A stretch of DNA of 64,000 bases from Dolomedes plantarius (Eukaryota; Arthropoda; Arachnida; Araneae; Dolomedidae): NCBI GenBank assembly GCA_907164885.2, contig OU015493.1, forward strand, positions 220,306,781 through 220,370,780, in the 5' to 3' direction. Both the position numbers and the translations under genes were made by a program. Within the stretch, counting starts at the first letter, position 1, and every line of letters begins with the position of its first letter. Shown piece by piece: positions 58,685-64,000 of the stretch. The notes beneath the pieces are model-generated. The model saw nothing but the letters and a program-made list of their open reading frames with translations. It ran no database searches and was not told the DNA's origin.

Positions 58685-59196
58685 TCATCTGTTATTTGCG
58701 TAGTATCCTCTATTGTCTCTGTCATATCGTCTATGGTTATTTTGGTGTCTTCTGTTGTTATTTTCTGCACTTTGATAGTGTCTCTGTTCATCATATCTTG
58801 GCGTATTGCTGTAATTTCCTTCATTTTGTCTTCTGGGTTGATCATAATTAATCCACCTCCTTCTGTAGTTTGGCTCCGAGTCTCTGCGCGCTGTCTCACT
58901 GTCACCGAAGTTTCGACGATCGCCGGCGGTAAAATCTCTTCTTCCTTTCGGAGCGATACGCGGTGCGGACCGTGGTACCGGCAAATGAATTTTTCTCGCT
59001 TTTTCCAGCCATTCGAAAGGGGTTCGTATCTCTTGAAACGAGAGCAAAGTTCGTATGTTTCCTGGCGCGTCTAATGACAGTGTTTCTATTATTTCACTGT
59101 CTGTTTTATGAAGTTGTTTTCCCAGTTCTAGTTTTTCCTTGAAATATTGGAAGAGGTCATCATTGTCATTTAATTTTAGTGTCCTAAACCTTGTAA
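58685..59196 (-). pseudogene. gag, C-terminal basic region, frame-broken from the N-terminal part
   Basis: Frame 58685-59047 encodes TPFEWLEKARKIHLPVP and then a long Arg/Asn/Tyr/Gln-rich tail (RRYDRDNRGYYANNR at the end) without a CCHC zinc knuckle, so RNA binding would rest on basic residues. It lies between the N-terminal gag ORF and the protease. The short stretch 59048-59196 has stops in the gag frame. Confidence 0.7.
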
Positions 59197-59649
59197 TTAA
59201 TTCTTCTCTGCTCTTTGAAAAATGGACAGCAGTTGTTTTTTAATATTATTGTAATCTTCTTTATATAGTTCCGTGGATATTATTACTTCTTGAATATCCG
59301 GGCTAACATACTTCATCAGGTTTTCTTTTTTCCATATCTCATTTACTTCGAATGCTCCGCAACGTTCTTCGAATAACTGGAACCACTGGTAAATGTTCTT
59401 TATCTTATTATTGTCATAAAATGGAATCGCTAATGTTATATCAGTCTTGTTTTTTCTTTCGAACGGTTTTTCTTTCAATATTGCTTCTTGAATTTTTTCT
59501 GTGCAGCTTGGTAAGTTTTTTAAGGTAGGTTTCTTTTCATTATTCGCTTGATCGACATTTTCATTTCCGGTGTTCATTTGTTCTTGAATCCAATTGTCGT
59601 CGAGTGTTATTCCGTGGTATTCATCTTTCACTTCAGTCTTCGATGCCAT
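59197..59649 (-). CDS. gag, N-terminal and capsid-like part
   Basis: ATG at 59647-59649 (MASKTEVKDEYHGITLDD), 130 bp inside the 5' LTR end. A charged N-terminus is followed by IPFYDNNKIKNIYQWFQLFE and EIWKKENLMKYVSPDIQEVI, the helix pattern of Ty3/gypsy capsid domains. It stops after 150 codons (FQRAEKN), earlier than expected, probably by a frameshift, since gag-like sequence continues in other frames. Confidence 0.8.
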   Translation of the reverse strand: MASKTEVKDEYHGITLDDNWIQEQMNTGNENVDQANNEKKPTLKNLPSCTEKIQEAILKEKPFERKNKTDITLAIPFYDNNKIKNIYQWFQLFEERCGAFEVNEIWKKENLMKYVSPDIQEVIISTELYKEDYNNIKKQLLSIFQRAEKN

Positions 59650-59777
59650 GGTGTATTATTTTTTATTTTTTTTATCGTCGTTTCATAAATTTTCGCACTG
59701 TAGTGCTAATCCAAAAGTGAGGCGGGGTTTTTTTTTTCTTACTCCCTGCGTAGTTCTTTTCAATCCTGCGCGGCTCT

Positions 59778-60269
59778 TGACAGGCTTCAGATCACGCCCG
59801 TACTAATAAATGATGTTGCAGTCAACTCTTAATACTGGTGGCGAGTAGTAAGTAGTCTAAATCCAATAAACAAGCACAGTTCCAACGAAATAAAGTCAAT
59901 TTATTTTTCTTTCCAGCAACCACTGATCCACGTAGCGCATATTTGAGCGCTCGCCATTTTCAAATTGTGGACCCAGCTGACACGCGTCCACTAGCAACGA
60001 TTAAATCCCGCGTTCTGCGTACTTTTTCATGGTCAAGTTCCACACGTACTCTTTTTGCGCCTGCGTAGAGATTCAAAATAGATGTTTGAAGGCTGCCACG
60101 CGCTAATTCCCTGTACCCCGTTCTAAAAATAATTCCTCTAAGCTAGGAAAACACACACTTTCACTCTCAGAGGATCTGATTCTATCGCATTTCCTGCGCT
60201 TTATGATAATAGATAAAACTCGAAGCCCAATTTGATTTTAAGGTAATTATTTCGTTCCCGCTTAAGTCC

Positions 60270-60273
<4 letters not shown>
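59778..60273 (-). repeat. 5' LTR
   Basis: TGACAGGCTTCAG to AAGTCCGACA. On the minus strand transcription would start here. The bases just inside (59777 leftward, AGAGCCGCGCAGG) are where a tRNA primer site is expected, but I cannot match a tRNA with confidence. Confidence 0.96.
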
Positions 60274-60331
<58 letters not shown>

Positions 60332-60344
60332 TATATATATATAT

Positions 60345-60387
<43 letters not shown>
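60274..60387. repeat. (TA)n/(CA)n microsatellite between LTR element and Tc1-family copy
   Basis: TA tract with two TACACACACA interruptions, linking the 5' LTR to the left end of the next element. Confidence 0.95.
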
Positions 60388-61793
60388 CACTGCTGGCCAC
60401 CCAAATTGCAACACCAAGAAAGACAAGAGATATCACAACAAAATTTATTTTGTAGATAACATGTTGACCAAGTATCAAATGATTAAATTTATAGACTTCT
60501 GTGAAGTGTGGTTCCTGCCAAAATCAGTAGCCGCCATTGTTGAAGATCACTGCTGCCACACGCCTCGGCATTGATTCAAAGAGACTTTGGATGAGTTCTT
60601 GGGGTACAGCAGACCAAGCAGCTTCCACACGTTGCCAAAGTTGATCTGCTGTGGCAGCTGGGGATGGAATCTGGGTCAATCGTAGAGCAACCATGGACCA
60701 CATGTTTTCTATCGGCGAAAGATCCGGAGAGCGAGGCGGCCAGGGAAGCAATTCAATCTGGCGATTGACGAAGAACCGTTGGACAATGCGTGCCACGTGT
60801 GGTCGCGCATTATCCTGTTGAAATATAGCTATGGGCAAGCCCTGAAGGTTGCCCATAAGGAAAGACAACTGGCTCCAACACCTCGGAGATGTAGCGCTGG
60901 CTGTTTAAAGTTCCGGCAATGCGTACTAGAGGTGTGCGAGAGTGATATCCAATACCGCCCCATACCATAATACCCGGTGCAGGACCAGTGTGGCGGTGCA
61001 TAACGCAGCTGTTCGGCATCCTCTCTTCACGGTGTCTCCAGACTCGAATGCGACCATCGTGGTGTTGCAGACAGAAGCGTGACTCGTCAGTAAAGACAAT
61101 TTCAGTCCATTCTGCCGTCCACATCCTTCTGTCATCGCACCATTGGCGTCGGAGACGTCTGTGGTTCAGAGTCAAGGGTAGACAAAGCAATGGATGTCTT
61201 GCGGACAGACCACTCTGCTGTAAACGGCGTCGAATGGTACGCGCAGACACTGGATGATGCGTTACAGACTGAATGTGCTGTGCTATAGTTCGTGATGTGA
61301 CTGAGCGATCCGTCACTGCCATGCGCACAATTTGCCTGTCATCACGTTAAGTGGTGCTCTGAGGTGGATGCGATCGAACACGCCGGTCCGTCGTACCCTC
61401 CTGCATCCAACGATCACATATCCGCATTACAGTTGTTTGGTTTCGTCCAACACGACTACCGATTTCCCTGAAAGATAATACACAATCTCGGTAGGCCACT
61501 ATCCTTCCTCTGTCGAACTCGGATACTTGATCAAAAGATGATCGCTGTTTTTGACGAGGCATAATTGATCGTGTTTTTGAAAAACCACAAGAAAAACACA
61601 ATTGCCGAACTTGAAATCGTCAAAATCTCCAAGCCTTAAATAGCGCTTTGAAGTGGCGCCACAGTCGCGCGTGATGTGCGTCTGTGCTGAAATTCTAATC
61701 ATTTGCATATCTCACCTCCGCTAATGCATGTTGTAAATTTCATGGTATTTGCATGTTTCCTTCAGGGTGTTGCATTTACAGTGGCCAGCAGTG
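60388..61793 (-). mobile_element. Tc1-family element B, copy 2, TA flanks intact
   Basis: CACTGCTGGCCACCC (60388) and GTGGCCAGCAGTG (to 61793) are inverted ends, with TA at 60386-60387 and 61794-61795. 1,406 bp, colinear with 4576-5980 over its full length, so both copies come from one family active in the same lineage. Confidence 0.94.
60524..61562 (-). pseudogene. Tc1-family (DD34E) transposase, copy 2, one nonsense and one frameshift
   Basis: Starts MPRQKQRSSFDQ at 61560-61562. The helix-turn-helix parts match copy 1. A TAA at 61347-61349 replaces the Ser codon (TCA on the coding strand) that copy 1 has. The frame is otherwise open through FTDESRF and VWGGIGYHS until about 60850, where an insertion (GTTGCCCATAAG) shifts it. 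The remaining part has QQDNARPH and, 34 residues on, the final Glu in SPIENMW. All three catalytic residues are present and only two lesions separate it from an open gene. Confidence 0.9.

Positions 61794-64000
<2,207 letters not shown>

Larger units (their letters stand above)
52783..60273 (-). mobile_element. Ty3/gypsy LTR retrotransposon, 7.5 kb, full-length structure
   Basis: Two 496-bp direct repeats (52783-53278 and 59778-60273), both TG...CA, flank a minus-strand gag-pol. The LTRs differ at about ten positions (roughly 2%), so insertion is fairly recent. A polypurine tract (reverse complement of ACTTCCCCCCCCCC) abuts the 3' LTR. Both outer flanks are (TA)n, which hides the 4-6-bp target duplication. 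Between the integrase end (55519) and the polypurine tract lie 2.2 kb without a recognisable gene, unusually long for this family. Gag, pol and integrase all carry lesions, so it is not autonomous. Confidence 0.95.

Overview
The window is AT-rich eukaryotic DNA built almost entirely from transposable elements (TEs) laid around (TA)n microsatellites. The one host gene recognised is a neuropeptide F/Y-type G-protein-coupled receptor. The TE mix (several Tc1/mariner families, Ty3/gypsy, a Penelope-like reverse transcriptase, a Helitron, foldback elements, YqaJ-type transposons) and the receptor type suggest an arthropod. Several TE proteins look like families I associate with spider genomes, but that is inference.

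Left part (1-16 kb): a broken hAT/ZMYM1-like zinc-finger start, a candidate solo LTR between two (TA)n tracts, a Tc1 relic, and two Tc1-family elements standing back to back with only TATATA between them. Then comes a small pogo-like MITE in (TA)n. At 8.2-16.0 kb is an old insertion resembling a circular Rep-encoding ssDNA (CRESS) virus. It is present as about one and a half head-to-tail copies of a roughly 2,070-bp unit. The second copy is split by a 4.8-kb foldback-like transposon whose arms are tandem GTTGGCCCAAC repeats.

Middle part (16-31.9 kb): relics of a Tc1 transposase, of an unnamed CDGT-motif transposon protein, of a Penelope-like reverse transcriptase and of a degenerate Ty3/gypsy element, then about 5.5 kb in which I find no gene.

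Receptor locus (31.9-46.7 kb): coding exon 1 (31910-32018) and exon 2 (45509-46550) have matching splice sites and phase. The 13.5-kb intron is nearly all TEs. A pogo-like MITE contains a tRNA-derived SINE, which contains a 6.5-kb foldback element with a 300-bp higher-order repeat in its arms and a FLYWCH-domain ORF, which in turn contains a Helitron. After this nest come a 3.2-kb TIR transposon with a broken gene and a dead DD41D mariner. Exon 2 carries all seven helices but has one frameshift in TM5.

Right part (46.7-64 kb): a broken, intron-containing transposase/YqaJ-nuclease gene, then a train of elements separated by (TA)n. The order is an intact-ORF DD41D mariner, a 7.5-kb LTR retrotransposon (both LTRs 496 bp), a second copy of one of the Tc1 families, and the 3' end of a related LTR retrotransposon that runs off the window.
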